Positions 33,027-44,814 of a stretch of 64,000 nt of DNA are shown piece after piece. The position numbers and the translations under genes are program-made. The notes under the pieces were generated by a model. It searched no databases and was not told the origin of the DNA. It saw nothing but the letters and a program-made list of their open reading frames with translations. How positions within the stretch are numbered: position 1 is the stretch's first letter; the number at the start of each line of letters is the position of its first letter. The DNA is taken from contig OZ022508.1 of the NCBI GenBank assembly GCA_963989385.1, positions 30,712,166 to 30,776,165 on the forward strand, written 5' to 3'. Source of the DNA: Ctena decussata (lineage: Eukaryota; Mollusca; Bivalvia; Lucinida; Lucinidae).

Positions 33027-33440
33027 CAGAGCTCCAGATATGGTCGGCTTTTTAGGATATTTTCTTTAATTCTCAGTAAAAACATAAATTGTGACCCCTT
33101 ACTAGAACCGATAATTGTAACAGTTCTTATTTCTCATTTAAAAAATAAGTTGTGATCCCTCGTTAGAACCCTCTTGCCGTGACGGTTCTAATGAGGGATC
33201 AGAACGTATGTTTTCATTCAGAAACAGCAACTGGCCAAAGTATGTGCACCTAGTACTGGTTAACCGCTTAGGAAGTCTAAGTCTGCCCAGGAATAGTGTG
33301 GTTAGATTAACTGACCGTCCCGACATGACCATAGCTGTTTACCGTGGAGGTGAAGCAACAAATCAATCAAATCAATCATTGAGAAACAAGGAAGATTATC
33401 CCTAAATTATCCCTGTTGCCCCTTCTTATCTGGAGCCCTG
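33027..33440. mobile_element. AGAGCTCCAGATA MITE carrying a SINE insertion
   Basis: CAGAGCTCCAGATATGGTCG to TCTTATCTGGAGCCCTG. The interior has one broken and one intact hairpin cassette (CCTCGTTAGAACCCTCTTGC / GACGGTTCTAATGAGGGATC). The right arm is split by the SINE at 33228-33377. Confidence 0.8.
33228..33377 (+). mobile_element. 5'-truncated SINE inside the MITE
   Basis: Starts near GCCAAAGTATGTGCACCTAG and ends GAAGCAACAAATCAATCAAATCAATC. Flanking CATTCAGAAACA / CATTGAGAAACA is a 12-bp TSD with one mismatch, formed from MITE sequence. Lacks the tRNA head. Confidence 0.85.
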
Positions 33441-33934
33441 ACTACTGATCTTATAATTAGAGATGTGTAGCTTCAGAGGGCTAGATAAGGCTGTTTAGTC
33501 TCATAATGCGAGTACTCAAATCAGTCAGTGATGCCAATTTTGATTGATGTCGCCTGAAAATGGATCTTCTGCCATGTGCGTAGTCAGCCTTTGCAGCTAC
33601 ACAAACAGGCCAGAGACTTCATTTTACTCTCCAATTTTCGCCAGAATCCCTAGATGGTATATGCGAAAAGGAAAGAATCCGACTGTATTGCGCAATCTGA
33701 GTCGTTGATTCTCATATGCCATACCTTTGCATGCGACTCAAATATTTTACCAGTATTGGTTCCTCCGTGTCCATACAATGTGCGCGAACAACATAGGGCC
33801 TAACCTGACGTTGCGGATGGACTGAGCATTTAATTTTTTTCTAATGTGTAAAACACTCATTTTGCCTCTTGCAGCTAGGTCTCAAATATCTTTCTCTTTA
33901 TTTCCCCCAAAACTTTTTTCCTTCGAAACCGCTG
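33441..33934. other. Non-coding stretch
   Basis: No exon or element recognised. Confidence 0.4.
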
Positions 33935-36010
33935 TGCCTTTTTATCCTCCGACCGAAAGGTCCGGGGGATATAGCGATGAGCCTGGCGTCCATCCGTCCG
34001 TCCATCCGACTGTAAACATTTTCTTGTCCGCTCTATAACTTGAATACTTTGGAATATATTCAGGAAACTTCACAGTTATGTAGAACAGATCATAAAGATG
34101 TGTCCCGTACAAGAATGGTAACTCTTGCTATTATACTTTTTGAGTTATCTCCCCTTTGGTGATTTTTTTGGCTGATTCGTGTCCGCTCTGTGTCTAAAAT
34201 ACCCTTTGAAATGTTTTCATGATACTTTACAGATATGTTGAACAGGTTATGTCGATGTGTTGCGAACAAGAATGACAAATCTTGCTTTCGAATTTTTTGG
34301 GTTATTTCCCCTTGATGGTGTTAGGTGTGATTTCGTGTCGGCTCTTTAACTTGAATACCTTTTGAATATTTTCATGATACTTCACAGATATGTACACTGA
34401 ACGAATATTATAACCGTCCACTTTTCAAATTTCATTTTTTCTATCTAACCGCGAAAGTATCAAAATGTATAAAATCAGAAATCATGTGCATGGTCATGGA
34501 CTTCTGTTTAGCGATATTTTGAAATACCTGTGATGCTTTTGCACAGTTTTGTGAAGAAATATCCAAAAATGCAACTGCTGGAGAGAAAACGTTGCTTCAA
34601 TGCAGTTTTAATGCAAATTTTAGTGCGAATTCAAACAGTGTGGTCTACCGAACCAACAGACACTAAAACAGTCGAGATATCTTCAGAGGCGTCGTTTCTA
34701 CGCAATTTTAAAACACACATTTTCCTAGAAATGAAAACAGATTTCGAAAATCGTCTAAAACATCAAGTTGAAATCAATGCATGTACCTTTTTAGATCTTG
34801 GCCTACAAGACCATAACCTATGGAGCCTGGTGAGTCCATATTGAAACCGGAAATTGTCACCTATTTCGCACACTTCCGGTTTCTGGACAAAATCTAGAAT
34901 CTCAATTTAACGGTATTTCTGGGATGAATTTCATTTTTCGAAACATTACAGAAGACATCCACTAACGTTGCTATATCGCTAAATATTTCAACGTCGTACG
35001 GCCGATACTTACGTCTACAGAGCAGCGCGAACAGTGTATCTAAGTGATGTGCTTACAGCTGAACTTCTGGGATTAAACTAGCGACAGTGCGACTCCAATC
35101 GCTTAAAATCTTTCATTACTTTTGAATCTTTAATAAAGGTATTTGGTTACCTCGTTAGGATAAGATTTGTCCTCAAGAACTACCACATTTGAAATTATTT
35201 ATTTTGTAGCAAAATTTGTGACTTTCTGAAACGAGGGTACCTTTGTTTGGACTGCTCCTATGCAAGAAGTAGGCATCCTACGGAAATGAAATAAGTTGAA
35301 TAAATTTGGCAAGGGGCTTCCTTATGTATGCAACATACTTCTTTTGAACACCAATTTTTATTCGGAGAACCAGTCGCCAAAATGTAGGGTGGACGGTTGT
35401 AAGTTTCGTTCAGTGTAGAACTGGTCACGATGAAGTGTCACGAGAAAGAATGACAACTCTTGCTTTCTTAGTTTTTGAGTTATTTCTCCTTGATGGTTTT
35501 AGGTGTGATTTCATGTCCGCTCTATAACTTGAATACCTTTTGAAATATTTTCATGATACTTCACGAATATTTAGAACAGATCTTGACGATTTGTCTCGAA
35601 CAAGAATTGTAACTCTTGCTATTGCTCTTTTTGAGGTATCTCCCATTGATGGTTTTACGCGTGATTTCATGTTCGCTCTATAACTTGAATAACCTTTGAA
35701 ATATTTACATGATACTTTACAGATATGTAGATCAGGTCATATTGATTTTGTCGCCAACAAGAATAACAACTCTGGCTTTCTTACTTTTTGAGTTATTTCC
35801 CCTTGATGGTTTTAGCTTTGATTTTGTGTTTGGTCCATAGCTTGAATACTCTATGAAATATTTTTATAATACTCCACAGATATGCAGAACAGGTCATGAA
35901 AATTTGTCTCATACATGAATGACAACTCTTTCGTTTATACTGCCCGAGTTATTTCCCTTTGGAAGTTTGAGCTGCAATTTGCTGTCTCTGCTTTATATCT
36001 GTATAACCCT
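33935..36010 (+). repeat. Hairpin-headed ~155-bp tandem repeat
   Basis: Begins with the hairpin ATCCTCCGACC-GAAA-GGTCCGGGGGAT, then TCCATCCGTCCGTCCATCCG. About six degenerate ~155-bp units follow, each with TGATACTTCACAGATATGTA..GAACAGGTCA..GAGTTATTTCCCCTTGATGG..CTCTATAACTTGAATAC. Split by the insertion at 34395-35415. Confidence 0.8.
34395..35415. mobile_element. TA-flanked element, CACTGAACGAA ends
   Basis: CACTGAACGAATATTATAAC / CGTCCAC at the left matches the reverse complement of GTGGACGGTTGTAAGTTTCG / TTCAGTG at the right, with TA on both sides. The interrupted tandem repeat rejoins exactly (CAGATATG|TA|GAACTGGTCA). The 104-codon ORF at 34530-34844 has no DDE/D catalytic pattern. Mariner/Tc1-like non-autonomous element. 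Confidence 0.88.
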
Positions 36011-36794
36011 GGCTTGCTCCACTATATTAATACCCTTATAACTTTTAGAATATTGATGATCATGCCATGATATCCTATCATGTTCTTAACCCTCCGTAAC
36101 TCCCCCTCCCAACCCCCCCCCCTCATTCTTTCAGATTTGGATTTTTTGTCCAATTTCACTTACCAGAGAGCTCAAAATTAGATTTGAAGGGCTTTTATTT
36201 AGAAGTTTTTCACACATTTTGAAATGTTGAGTGTATCATATGCTTTACATTGTGTACATGGTGGCCGTTTGAGCTTTTACTTCTTTTTAGCAGTCTGGCA
36301 TACTGTTTTGGTCTGAGTATTAGATAATCATGCATCTGTTAAACAGATTATGTCAATCAGAAGCATAAAAGAATGACAATATATTACTTATATGTGTTTT
36401 GATGTGCACCCTGTTCACCAGGCCCAAGGGGCCTTCCGTCGTGGGATTTGCCATCTCCAATGATGGCTATTTTTTACATAAAATTCACAATTATTGTGAA
36501 AAGAAACGGCTCGCCGAGGCTGTTCTAATGAGAGATCACAAACTAATTACTGGAAAGTATCACAGTTATTTCTTGTCTAGCGCTCTGAACTAGCAATAAC
36601 CTAGCTCAACGTATTTTGTGCAGTCTGATCTGTCTTTAAATGTTTGTTAGCTTGACTTCTGAAGATCTGAAGTTTTAAATGATGTTGTAGTGGATTTCAT
36701 CGCAGCATCTCCCAATTAATCTCGAGCTACATCTGCTGTAATTATGCCCCTGCTTAATTTTGATGAGGACACCACTGCATTGCCTTTGCTTCTT
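36011..36794. other. Non-coding stretch with a MITE-cassette fragment
   Basis: C-rich patch at 36103-36124. AACGGCTCGCCGAGGCTGTT and CTAATGAGAGATCACAA at 36504-36545 are one arm of the palindromic cassette, ending TTGTCTAGCGCTCTGAAC. Confidence 0.45.
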
Positions 36795-37000
36795 AGTAAG
36801 CAGTGCCCAAAACAAGAAGGGCTAACAGGGATAAGTTTTGGATAATTTTCCAGATTCCTCCATGCAAACATAGGTTGTGACCCCTCATTAGAACCTCTCG
36901 CAGAGACAGTTCTAATGGGGGGTAACATCATATGTTTTCGTTGAGAAAAAGAATATATCGTTGAACTTTCCTCAGTATCCTCTCTTATTTGGTATTCTGG
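36795..37000. mobile_element. Palindromic-cassette MITE, diverged
   Basis: AAACATAGGTTGTGACCCCT, CATTAGAACCTCTCGCAGAG and CTAATGGGGGGTAACATCAT preserve the cassette. Outer ends eroded. Confidence 0.7.
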
Positions 37001-38255
37001 TTAGTAGGGTGTCCGCCAATACGTTCCTCAACATCAGCAAGTTGTGTTTGTAAGTTCAGCTCCTACAGTTTTCATCCGATTCTTTCGTAACTCGGTGGGG
37101 TGTATGGCGATGATGTATATGCATGTATGTGCTTATTATCAGAGATTCTGAATTATTCCTTTTTCAGCAGAGCTATATGCCCCCTTTTGATACTGAGGAC
37201 ACCTGGTCAGTGCAACTGCGACTGCAGTTTCATTTAGCATAGAACTGTGAAACTTGTTAGTCCGTCTAGATACGAGATGTGACTGTACTTATCGTTTGCT
37301 TGGACACTTTTCAACAGAGTTATGCCCCTTCTTGAGTGTGAGGAAACCTTGTCAACGCAACTCCCCGAAAGTTTGTATTTGATTCTTTGCATATTTAAAA
37401 GGATGCCTTGCTCTGGTGTGTAGATACATATTATCTAGGGATTCAGAACTCGACCCTTTGCAGCAGGGGAAACCTTTACCTTCATTTTTTGCTGACCTAA
37501 AACACCTTCTGCATTATCTTTTCCTGACTTGGTAAGATATCTTTCTATATTGTGCATCAGATATGTGCGTAAGTAGGTGTAATGGACTAGACCTTTTCGG
37601 ACATAGTTTTATCCCATTCACAGTATGAATAAAGACTTTTCAGTATAACTCCTCTGTCACCTTTTATCGCATTGATGTGGATATTTGTCATATTATAAGT
37701 GGTTTCAGTTTTGACCAATTTCTGCCGAGGTATGCTCCATCTTGAATCGTATACTTTGCGACAAGTGGTTCTTGCCGGGCACTTGTTGACTCTGCACATT
37801 TGCATTTACTCCAGTAACTTGGGCAGCAAATCTGTTCATAGGGGTGACTTTTGAGTGAAAAGGGGCTAATGGTGATATGCGGACAACATATAAGCAAATG
37901 CTTCTTCAGTTACCGCTTCTGTACAAACTTTCCAAATTCCATTTAGATTTCTAGATTCCCATGGGTGGATAATTTGTTGAAGATACAATGATCTGAATAA
38001 GCACTGAACGTTTATGACGTAGGTATGGTATTTGCAATGCCGCGTAGATGATGTTTTACATATTATCTGCGTGGGTGTTTCGTTAAACTGATAATAAATT
38101 CTGCAGACCGGACTGTTTTTCCTCAGTTGTCTGATCTGGGCCTACACTGTTTTCTTAGATATTTTGTCCAGAATTTATTGTTGCGTTAATAAGTATCCTA
38201 TATTTAAATGTGGTCTAATGAAGGTAGCCCTGCCGCAATGCGAAAACTTTCTCCC
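37001..38255. other. Degenerate repeat-like intronic stretch
   Basis: Recurring phrases (AGAGTTATGCCCCTTCTTGA, AGAGCTATATGCCCCC, TTGATTCTTTGCATATTTAA) indicate an old dispersed repeat, reading like other mollusc long repeats. No exon with a convincing phase-0 ORF was found. Confidence 0.35.
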
Positions 38256-38428
38256 CAGAGCTCTAGATAAGAAGGAGTATCTGATGATAATTTTTTTTAT
38301 TTCTCATTGAAACCATATGTTGTGACCCCTCATCTGAACCGTCTCGTCGAGACGGTTCAGATGAGGGGTCACAACATATGATTTTATGAGGAATTATCAC
38401 CAAATACTCCCTCTTATCTAGAGCTCTG
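38256..38428. mobile_element. AGAGCTCTAGATAAG MITE, short copy
   Basis: 173 bp, CAGAGCTCTAGATAAGAAGG to CTCTTATCTAGAGCTCTG, perfect central hairpin (CGTCTCGTCGAGACG). Shorter than others through loss of the AATTAGGGATAATT segments. Confidence 0.93.
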
Positions 38429-38689
38429 CTCCCTAAGGACAATTTTTTTTCTCTTAGGAATGCTCTCTCTGCTTCAGATAAATTGGAGGTTTCGAGATGA
38501 TTTAGACTGGTTCCGGACTCCAGTAATGTCAATAATCCTATTAAAAAAATCCATCAGAATTTTGTTCTACTCTTATAAGAGCCATCACTATTAAATTCAG
38601 CTGTCAGAAGATGTAGAGTAGTATCATCGTTTTTTTTGTGATTTTTTTTGTATTTTTTGCTCATATTATCATTTAGTAGACTGATGCCA

Positions 38690-38830
38690 GCCTATTGGTG
38701 ATTCTGAGACACTTTTTCTTGTCAATGAAAATATTTGTTGTGACCCTCTCAGCGAGAAGGTTCTAATGAGTGACCACAACGTATGGGATTGATCGAGAAA
38801 TACAGAAAATTATAATCCCTCTGGAGTACT
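38690..38830. mobile_element. Palindromic-cassette MITE fragment
   Basis: ATATTTGTTGTGACCCTCTC, AGCGAGAAGGTTCTAATGAG and TGACCACAACGTATGGG. Confidence 0.6.
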
Positions 38831-39235
38831 GTTTGTATCTTGGAGTAATCTTCCACTGCGGTGTACACGATAAGTAATACTAAGTTAGACAGTGACATTA
38901 TATGCGTTCGACAGCCATCTGTACTTCCAGCGCTTCTTTATAGTGATTTATTCTCCTTTCTGTTTGTTTGTAACTTATGTTTTTAGAACTTGAATAGGAT
39001 GCATTACCAGATTACCTCCCTTGGCCAAGAGAGGTAAGAGAGGAAAATATTTTGCGAATAGGCAACTTACAAATTACTTATACTGGTTTTCCCCTTCGCA
39101 AAATATTTAATTCCCTTACCGTTAATGGGGTACCCTTTTCAGGGGACGCAACCTATTACCTCCCTTCACAGTAGAAGTTAACTCAAAGGCCTCGATAGAC
39201 TATAAAAGGCAGAATTAGGTAGCTAATCTCAGTAT
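38831..39235. other. Non-coding stretch with a weak inverted pair
   Basis: AAAATATTTTGCGAATAGG / CCTTCGCAAAATATTT at 39051-39110, flanked by two direct ATTACCTCCCTT words. A TTTTTAG|AACTTGAATAGG .. GAGAG|GTAAGAG arrangement at 38986 looks exon-like but leaves in phase 2 and lies in repeat sequence. Confidence 0.35.
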
Positions 39236-39306
39236 TGGTCGGGCACTCGGCGCCAGGTGTGTGCAGTTACGGTCACGTACCGCTGAGCCACTTGGGGAAC
39301 GTCGTT
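39236..39306 (-). repeat. CTCGGCGCC dispersed repeat, minus strand
   Basis: Reverse complement of the 27181-27249 copy (about 80% by eye): GTTCCCCAAGTGGCTCAGCG on the minus strand. Confidence 0.6.
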
Positions 39307-39677
39307 AGGAGAATTGAAACAGAACTAATCTCAGTATTTCTCTGAACACTAAAGTGTAAACTTCTCCAGTGAGCCTCAGAAAACAGTAACTGATCTGATT
39401 GGCTGCTAGTATGTGTATAAGAATTTACCTGGCAGATGATTGACATCTCATCCTTTCAGTGACCAAGTCAGTCCCATCATCTCAGTGACCAATAGCCTTG
39501 GGCCTTAGGATTACATGTAATTATTATCAGTAAACAGTAACTACTATATAGCTCCACCCTCTTGTAGTAGCTTTAAACCACTGCCGACTGGTACTGAATC
39601 TAGGCCTTTAAAGAAAAGAATTAGCTCCCCTTGTGGCAAGTTCTTCCCTTTAAGAGTACAATTTTCTTTGAAAAGAG
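39307..39677. other. Non-coding stretch
   Basis: Nothing recognised apart from a short repeated phrase (CATCTCATC/CATCATCTCAGTGACCA). Confidence 0.35.
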
Positions 39678-39874
39678 TTAACCCTTAAAGCGCCAAAAAC
39701 TAAAATTGTTGAATCGGCAAACAGTGTAGATCCAGATGAGGTTGCTCATAATGAGCCACCTCATCTGAATCTACACTATTTGCCCTCTAGTGTTAGAATT
39801 GTCTGGGTGAGACATTTTTTGAAATTCTGCAGACGTAAATTTTGTCGTCTGCATTTTGGCGCTTTAAGCGTTAA
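39678..39874. mobile_element. piggyBac-like MITE, TTAA-CCCTTAAAGCGCC ends
   Basis: TTAACCCTTAAAGCGCCAAA at the left and TTTTGGCGCTTTAAGCGTTAA at the right, giving TTAA at both borders. The centre is a palindrome: GTAGATCCAGATGAGGTTGC / CACCTCATCTGAATCTACAC. TTAA TSDs and CCC-starting ends suggest piggyBac mobilisation. Confidence 0.8.
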
Positions 39875-40919
39875 GTCGTCCCGGGAAGCAAACAGGAAAT
39901 CACAAAACTTGTTTTCTTATATACAAATGGTAGTGTTCACGCTCAGTCAAGCGAGATAACCAGTAATAATTCCAGCTTATGAATGCTTTTTTGTTGCTTA
40001 TAGGCTTGACTCTTTTAGATTTGTGCTTTGTACTTTACTCATTTGCCTATAATTCACCGTGTGTAAACTGAGCAAGAATTTTAGGATCGCTCTTTACTCT
40101 TACATATATTGCAAGCGAATGAAGAATGGAATATATAGCCGCACGTGATATAGTTATAACTAACTTCAAGAAATCAGAGGAACCCTCTACTATGATGATT
40201 GAATCATCTACTATGACGATTGGATTTCTTGGTATTTTCCGCTTTCGAAGCTTTCATATCGCCATATATTTTATTTACAAAATCTTTTAAACACGCCATG
40301 CATACAGAATTATGTTTTCATATCTACGTCGGAAGACTCTCTGTATGCCGAGGATTCTGTATGCCCCAGAAAATCGGATTTTGAAGTAAAATATTTGTGT
40401 TTAAAGATGCAGATTCTTAGAAGCAGAAAATGACTTCTTGCACAACACGTAGATGAAATGGAAATTTGCCTGAATTTTATAACAGTGTTTGATTTGATGT
40501 TTCTATAAAGGTTTTCAAAAAGTATCTGCACTACAATATAGCTAATAATTTTTCTCGAAGTAAAGCACGAAGACTTCTATGCATTCAGAAACCAATGACG
40601 AATACGTTTTTGTCTCAGAGGCTTATAATTACTCACTAAGCCTCTGGCTTTTCTTCAATGCTTAAATAGCTATTGCTACGTCACGCACAGGTCTGACACA
40701 CACTCACACAGAAACAGGCAGATCTACAGAAACGGACACAAACACACAAAGATACATATCAGCATAACTTGGGTGAGGGTCAAAGCAAGAGCATTTTGGG
40801 AGACATTTTCATAATATTATGATGACAAGCCAGAAACAATAGCCAAACCATAGGTCATCAATATGTCCCATGCCTTTTGTTGGTCATGCTTGGTAAAGAG
40901 GAAGCAATTCTAGACCTGG
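39875..40919. other. Non-coding stretch
   Basis: CA-rich at 40680-40760. The 73-codon minus ORF at 40310-40531 has no features. No exon supported. Confidence 0.4.
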
Positions 40920-41158
40920 CCCCAAGGTTATAAAACTTTTTTCATTCTCAACTCAGCTGAGCATAAAATTTTCTCTGCTGATAAATATGAAAATGCCAAC
41001 TAATGTTGGCATTTTCATATTTATAAGCAGAGAAACTTTCATACCCAGCTCAAGTAACCAAGAAAACAACTGTACTTATCAGTAATTTGCTATTTGTTAG
41101 CAAGTAAAAGTTCATGCTCAGCTGAGTTGAGCATGAAAAAAGTTTTATAATCTCGGGG
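40920..41158. mobile_element. 239-bp palindromic MITE, CCCCAAGGTTATAAAAC ends
   Basis: CCCCAAGGTTATAAAACTTT and TTTATAATCTCGGGG are the termini. CTCAACTCAGCTGAGCA / TGCTCAGCTGAGTTGAG pairs next, and the core CTCTGCTGATAAATATGAAA / TTTCATATTTATAAGCAGAG with AATGCCAACTAATGTTGGCATT forms a long hairpin. Confidence 0.85.
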
Positions 41159-42371
41159 TCTGATTGAGCCTATCTCTTTACTTATTGATTCTAAACCAGA
41201 ATCAAGTTTATTTATTGTCTTAAATAGATTATACCAGTACTAATAATATCGTATTCATTCCTCTAAAGTATGACTGAGTGCGTTTAGGTCAGAGCGGGGT
41301 ATAAAGCAACTAAGACAAAACTATGACAACTTTTGATCTGGGCATACTCGGTGCCAGAATTCATGCATCCATGAATCTGTTCCACTGAGTCTCTCATCGT
41401 GATGAAAACTGAAACATCAACAACAACCTTTGCTGTGTAGCTTGAAATAAACACCTTGATAGGAGCCAGTCTACATATGTAACTGGCCAGTACAAAATTT
41501 AATGTCCATATGTTCTATTTATTATATTTAATGGCTTTATGTCTTTCTTCTTTAGTAAAATTGTTTCAGCCACTTTTCAGGTCTTATTTTTATGTTCACT
41601 CCAGTATGTTATTGGCCAACATCATTTCCATCGATACACAGCCACATCTTTGGAGCAGCAACTTATACGGTGTCGGAACTGTGGTATATCAGAAGTTTTT
41701 AAATAGCGTGGCTTCTCTAAACAGTGAATTAAAAGATTTGTGAATAAAATCCTTGTTTGATCAAATATTTCTAAATTGCACGAACATCAGTTGTATTGCG
41801 TTAGTGATGATATAAATAGCTTACCCATGTTTCATGCAAAACATACCTTCAACCATACGTTTAACCATCAATTAAAGATCTGTAATTGACTTCTGTAGTA
41901 TGATTTCCGCGTTACATATGTGTTGACCGACGGTATTTATTCGCTGCTATGCAGAGCTTACCATGTGTTCGCATTATTTATGACACGATTATATCATTGC
42001 CCATGCGAGATCGGGAATTGTCTTGACGATTGACCGGTTTAGATTGTTTTCTGTATGGAAGAACTATGGTATCCAATGAACAAGAATATTTATCTTTCAT
42101 ACAACAAGAGGCGACCAAGTTATTTTGAAAGTCAGATGACTAAACGTTTTCCCGATATCTCGTTTAAAAGTTATGCCAGCTGTTAGCATGTTTAGAGCAG
42201 TTATAAAATGAACTAATAAACTTTAAACAGAAGAGTGAAAAAACTAAATAGAAGAGGAATTTACAATATGGCACAATATATATTGATAGCACAATGGATT
42301 GTCATCTCTGAAGATATAATCATTTCTCACAGGTCGTTACTTTTGTAATTAGTTTAGGCATGACCATTCGG
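41159..42371. other. Non-coding stretch
   Basis: One CTCGGYGCC repeat copy at 41337-41399 (minus strand). The 77-codon ORF at 41510-41743 is hydrophobic at its start but has no stop-proximal anchor pattern and no convincing acceptor in phase. Confidence 0.35.
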
Positions 42372-42647
42372 CAGTCCCGGATCCAGACCACCACGCACTG
42401 GTGGGGCTCTGGATAAGTGATGGGGCTGGTGGGAGGGGCTGGGCTTAAAAATATATGACGTAATTTGGGATCAATTTGTTGAGAATTTTGCTAATGTCTT
42501 TTTTGCCTTGAAATATATGTTGTAATATCTCATTAGAATCGCCTCGCCGAGGCGATTCTAATGAGATGTCACAACATATATTTTAATCGTACCAGGCCCA
42601 GGTGGCGGGGCTCAAGCCCCAGAGCCCACCCCCTGGATCCGGGGCTG
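42372..42647. mobile_element. CAGYCCCGGATCCAG MITE, copy 1
   Basis: CAGTCCCGGATCCAGACCAC to CCCCTGGATCCGGGGCTG, with GGTGGGGCTCTGG / CCAGAGCCCACCCC next. The centre is AATATATGTTGTAATATCTC / CGCCTCGCCGAGGCG / GAGATGTCACAACATATATT, the same cassette layout as the AGAGCTCT family. Confidence 0.88.
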
Positions 42648-42985
42648 ACCGTTTGTAATTTTGGGCATATTTCGTAAAACAATCCTGACTGAATTATGCC
42701 CCTGTGTTGACTTGTATATTTTGTAAACTTTTCAACCTTTTGACCTGGTTGTTGGTTTAGTATAAGTACTTGATGTGCTGATTATTCTAATGGTCGTTGC
42801 GGCGCTATGCTGAATTCATTATTGACAGAGTTATTTTGTCGATATAAAGTATTTTAGGGGTGGTCTATTATTCAAGAAGCATCACAGATGGGGTTGATCG
42901 TATTTCATCGTTTGACAGGCAATAGAAACTTAACCGGCCCATATTTTTTCTCTTTTTAGCGCGCCTTTGCGAAGCAATTGAGAGT
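42648..42985. other. Non-coding stretch
   Basis: Nothing recognised. Confidence 0.35.
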
Positions 42986-43790
42986 TTATGCTATACCCCC
43001 GGCGTCGTAGTCCGAGTATGCGTTAGCGTCAGCGTTAGCGTACCCGTCAGCGTCCCCGTCGGCGTCCGTGATCAGGTTAACCAATGTTAACAATTGCGTT
43101 TAACTCGATGTTCAGCTCTGTATCTTGCAAACTACAGCAGCTACAATCATCATACTTGGTACATATATACATCCATATGACTGCAGCAGCTGCATGACAC
43201 AATTGTATATCCTTTACCTATATGTTACGGTTGACTGACTTTGCTGTTTGGCACTGTTTTTAAGGCAAACATTTTAGTTTTGATGAAACCTTTGATAGAA
43301 GAGACTTGATACTTGGTCAAATAGAACATCCCTATAATTGCAGCATCTGCAAAACTACCATGCTGACTCCTGTGCCCTTGACCTTTGTTCATGGTCCAGT
43401 GATTTTGTCTTATATTTCAAGCACTGTTTGATGGAATAACATCATATCTGGCATAGTGGATCAGTCTGATATCGCGAATGACCTCATATTATTTATAGAT
43501 CACTGTGACCTATATTTCATGATTCAGTGATTTTGCCTTGTGTCTCCAAAGCTGTTTATAGGTTAACATCATATTTGGGAATTTGAGGTCACTCTGACAT
43601 GAGTTTTATCATTCAGTGATTTTGCTTCATATTTTGAGGTGTATTTAGTATGGATTCATCATATACCTGGGATAATGGCTCAGTCTGACACTGCAGATGA
43701 CCTGATATATTTGTAGGTCTTGGTGACTGTAAGAATCGGGCACCCATAAGGCTCGCTTTGTTGTCTTCTGACAACTCTTGTTTGTTGTTC
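42986..43790 (+). repeat. Dispersed repeat with ~120-bp degenerate tandem units
   Basis: Head TATGCTATACCCCCGGCGTC with GTCAGCGTTAGCGTACCCG; then repeated CAGTGATTTTGYCTYATATTT..AACATCATAT.TGG..GATCA.TCTGAC phrases about three times (43380-43735). Architecture similar to 33935-36010. Confidence 0.6.
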
Positions 43791-43886
43791 TTGCACTTCC
43801 AGAAATAAGTTAAATATTGTTTTCAAAATCATGGGAAAATCGTTGGAGCTAGGATGCTCATAATTGCATACAGATAGGGACTGATT

Positions 43887-44037
43887 GATTGATTTGATGC
43901 TTAACGTCCACGGTAAACAGCTATGGTCATGTCGGGACGGTCAGTTAACCTAACCACACTATTCCTGGGCAGGCTTAGACCTCCTAAGCGGTTAACCAGT
44001 ACTAAGTGCACATACTTTCGGCAGTAAATGACAACTG
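43887..44037 (-). mobile_element. 5'-truncated SINE, minus strand
   Basis: GATGCTTAACGTCCACGGTA through CTAAGCGGTTAACCAGTACT to GCAGTAAATGACAACTGCAG. Body and tail of the SINE without the tRNA head. Confidence 0.85.
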
Positions 44038-44230
44038 CAGCTAGGGAATAAGAATTAGATCAACATACTATATGGCTTGGTATACCATGGTAAAGTATGA
44101 CTGAATTAGGTCCCTTCGTTGACTTTTATCAGCTTGCGAACTGTTTGACCAAGACCGCTGATTTTGATGACTATATAATGGGCTGGTCATTCTAAGGATA
44201 AATACAATTCATTTCATTCATTATTAATGT

Positions 44231-44814
44231 AGTTTCTAGCTCCCCTGAGCCGAAGGCTCCGGGGGAGCTTATAGGATGGTAGCCTCCGTCGTCCGTCCAT
44301 CGTCAACATTTTCAAAGGACTTCTTGGCCAATTTCAGTTAAACTTCATATACAGCCTCCATGCAAAGGGGGAAAGAGAGTTTATATATTTGTTCCAGGCC
44401 ACATGACCAAGATGGCCGCCATGCCCATATATGGTACAAACCTAAAAAAATCTTCTTCTCCAGAACCACTGGGTCGATTGCATCGAAACTTGGTATGTAG
44501 CATCTGGGATACTAGTACTACAAAGCATATATAAATGAAGACCCTGATTTGACCTTGACCTATTTAATGACTAGGTCAAATTTGGTCCCTTAGGCTTTTG
44601 AATGGGAAAACTGAAAAAGTACATTTCAGGGGTGACGGTACCAATTCATTTCCTATAGACCGAAATACAAACATTTTGAAAATACAACACATTTCCTGCG
44701 AATCGCGACTACTTTAGACCATAGCTCCTTCTAGCTGGTGGACTCAAAATTTAATCAAACACAGAAAAACAATACATTATGTGCATTTAAGAGATCCGGG
44801 TAAACCTAAACCCA
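44231..44814 (+). repeat. Hairpin-headed dispersed repeat
   Basis: Starts AGCTCCCCTGAGCC-GAA-GGCTCCGGGGGAGCT, then TCCGTCGTCCGTCCATCGTC. The following sequence (CACATGACCAAGATGGCCGC, TTCTCCAGAACCACTGGGTC) has the style of a long non-coding dispersed repeat. Confidence 0.65.

Noticed and set aside
42960..43015. TTTTTTCTCTTTTTAG followed by a short phase-0 ORF (RAFAKQLRVYAIPPAS, stop) as an alternative last exon
   Set aside because: It runs into the head of a dispersed repeat and encodes no anchor.
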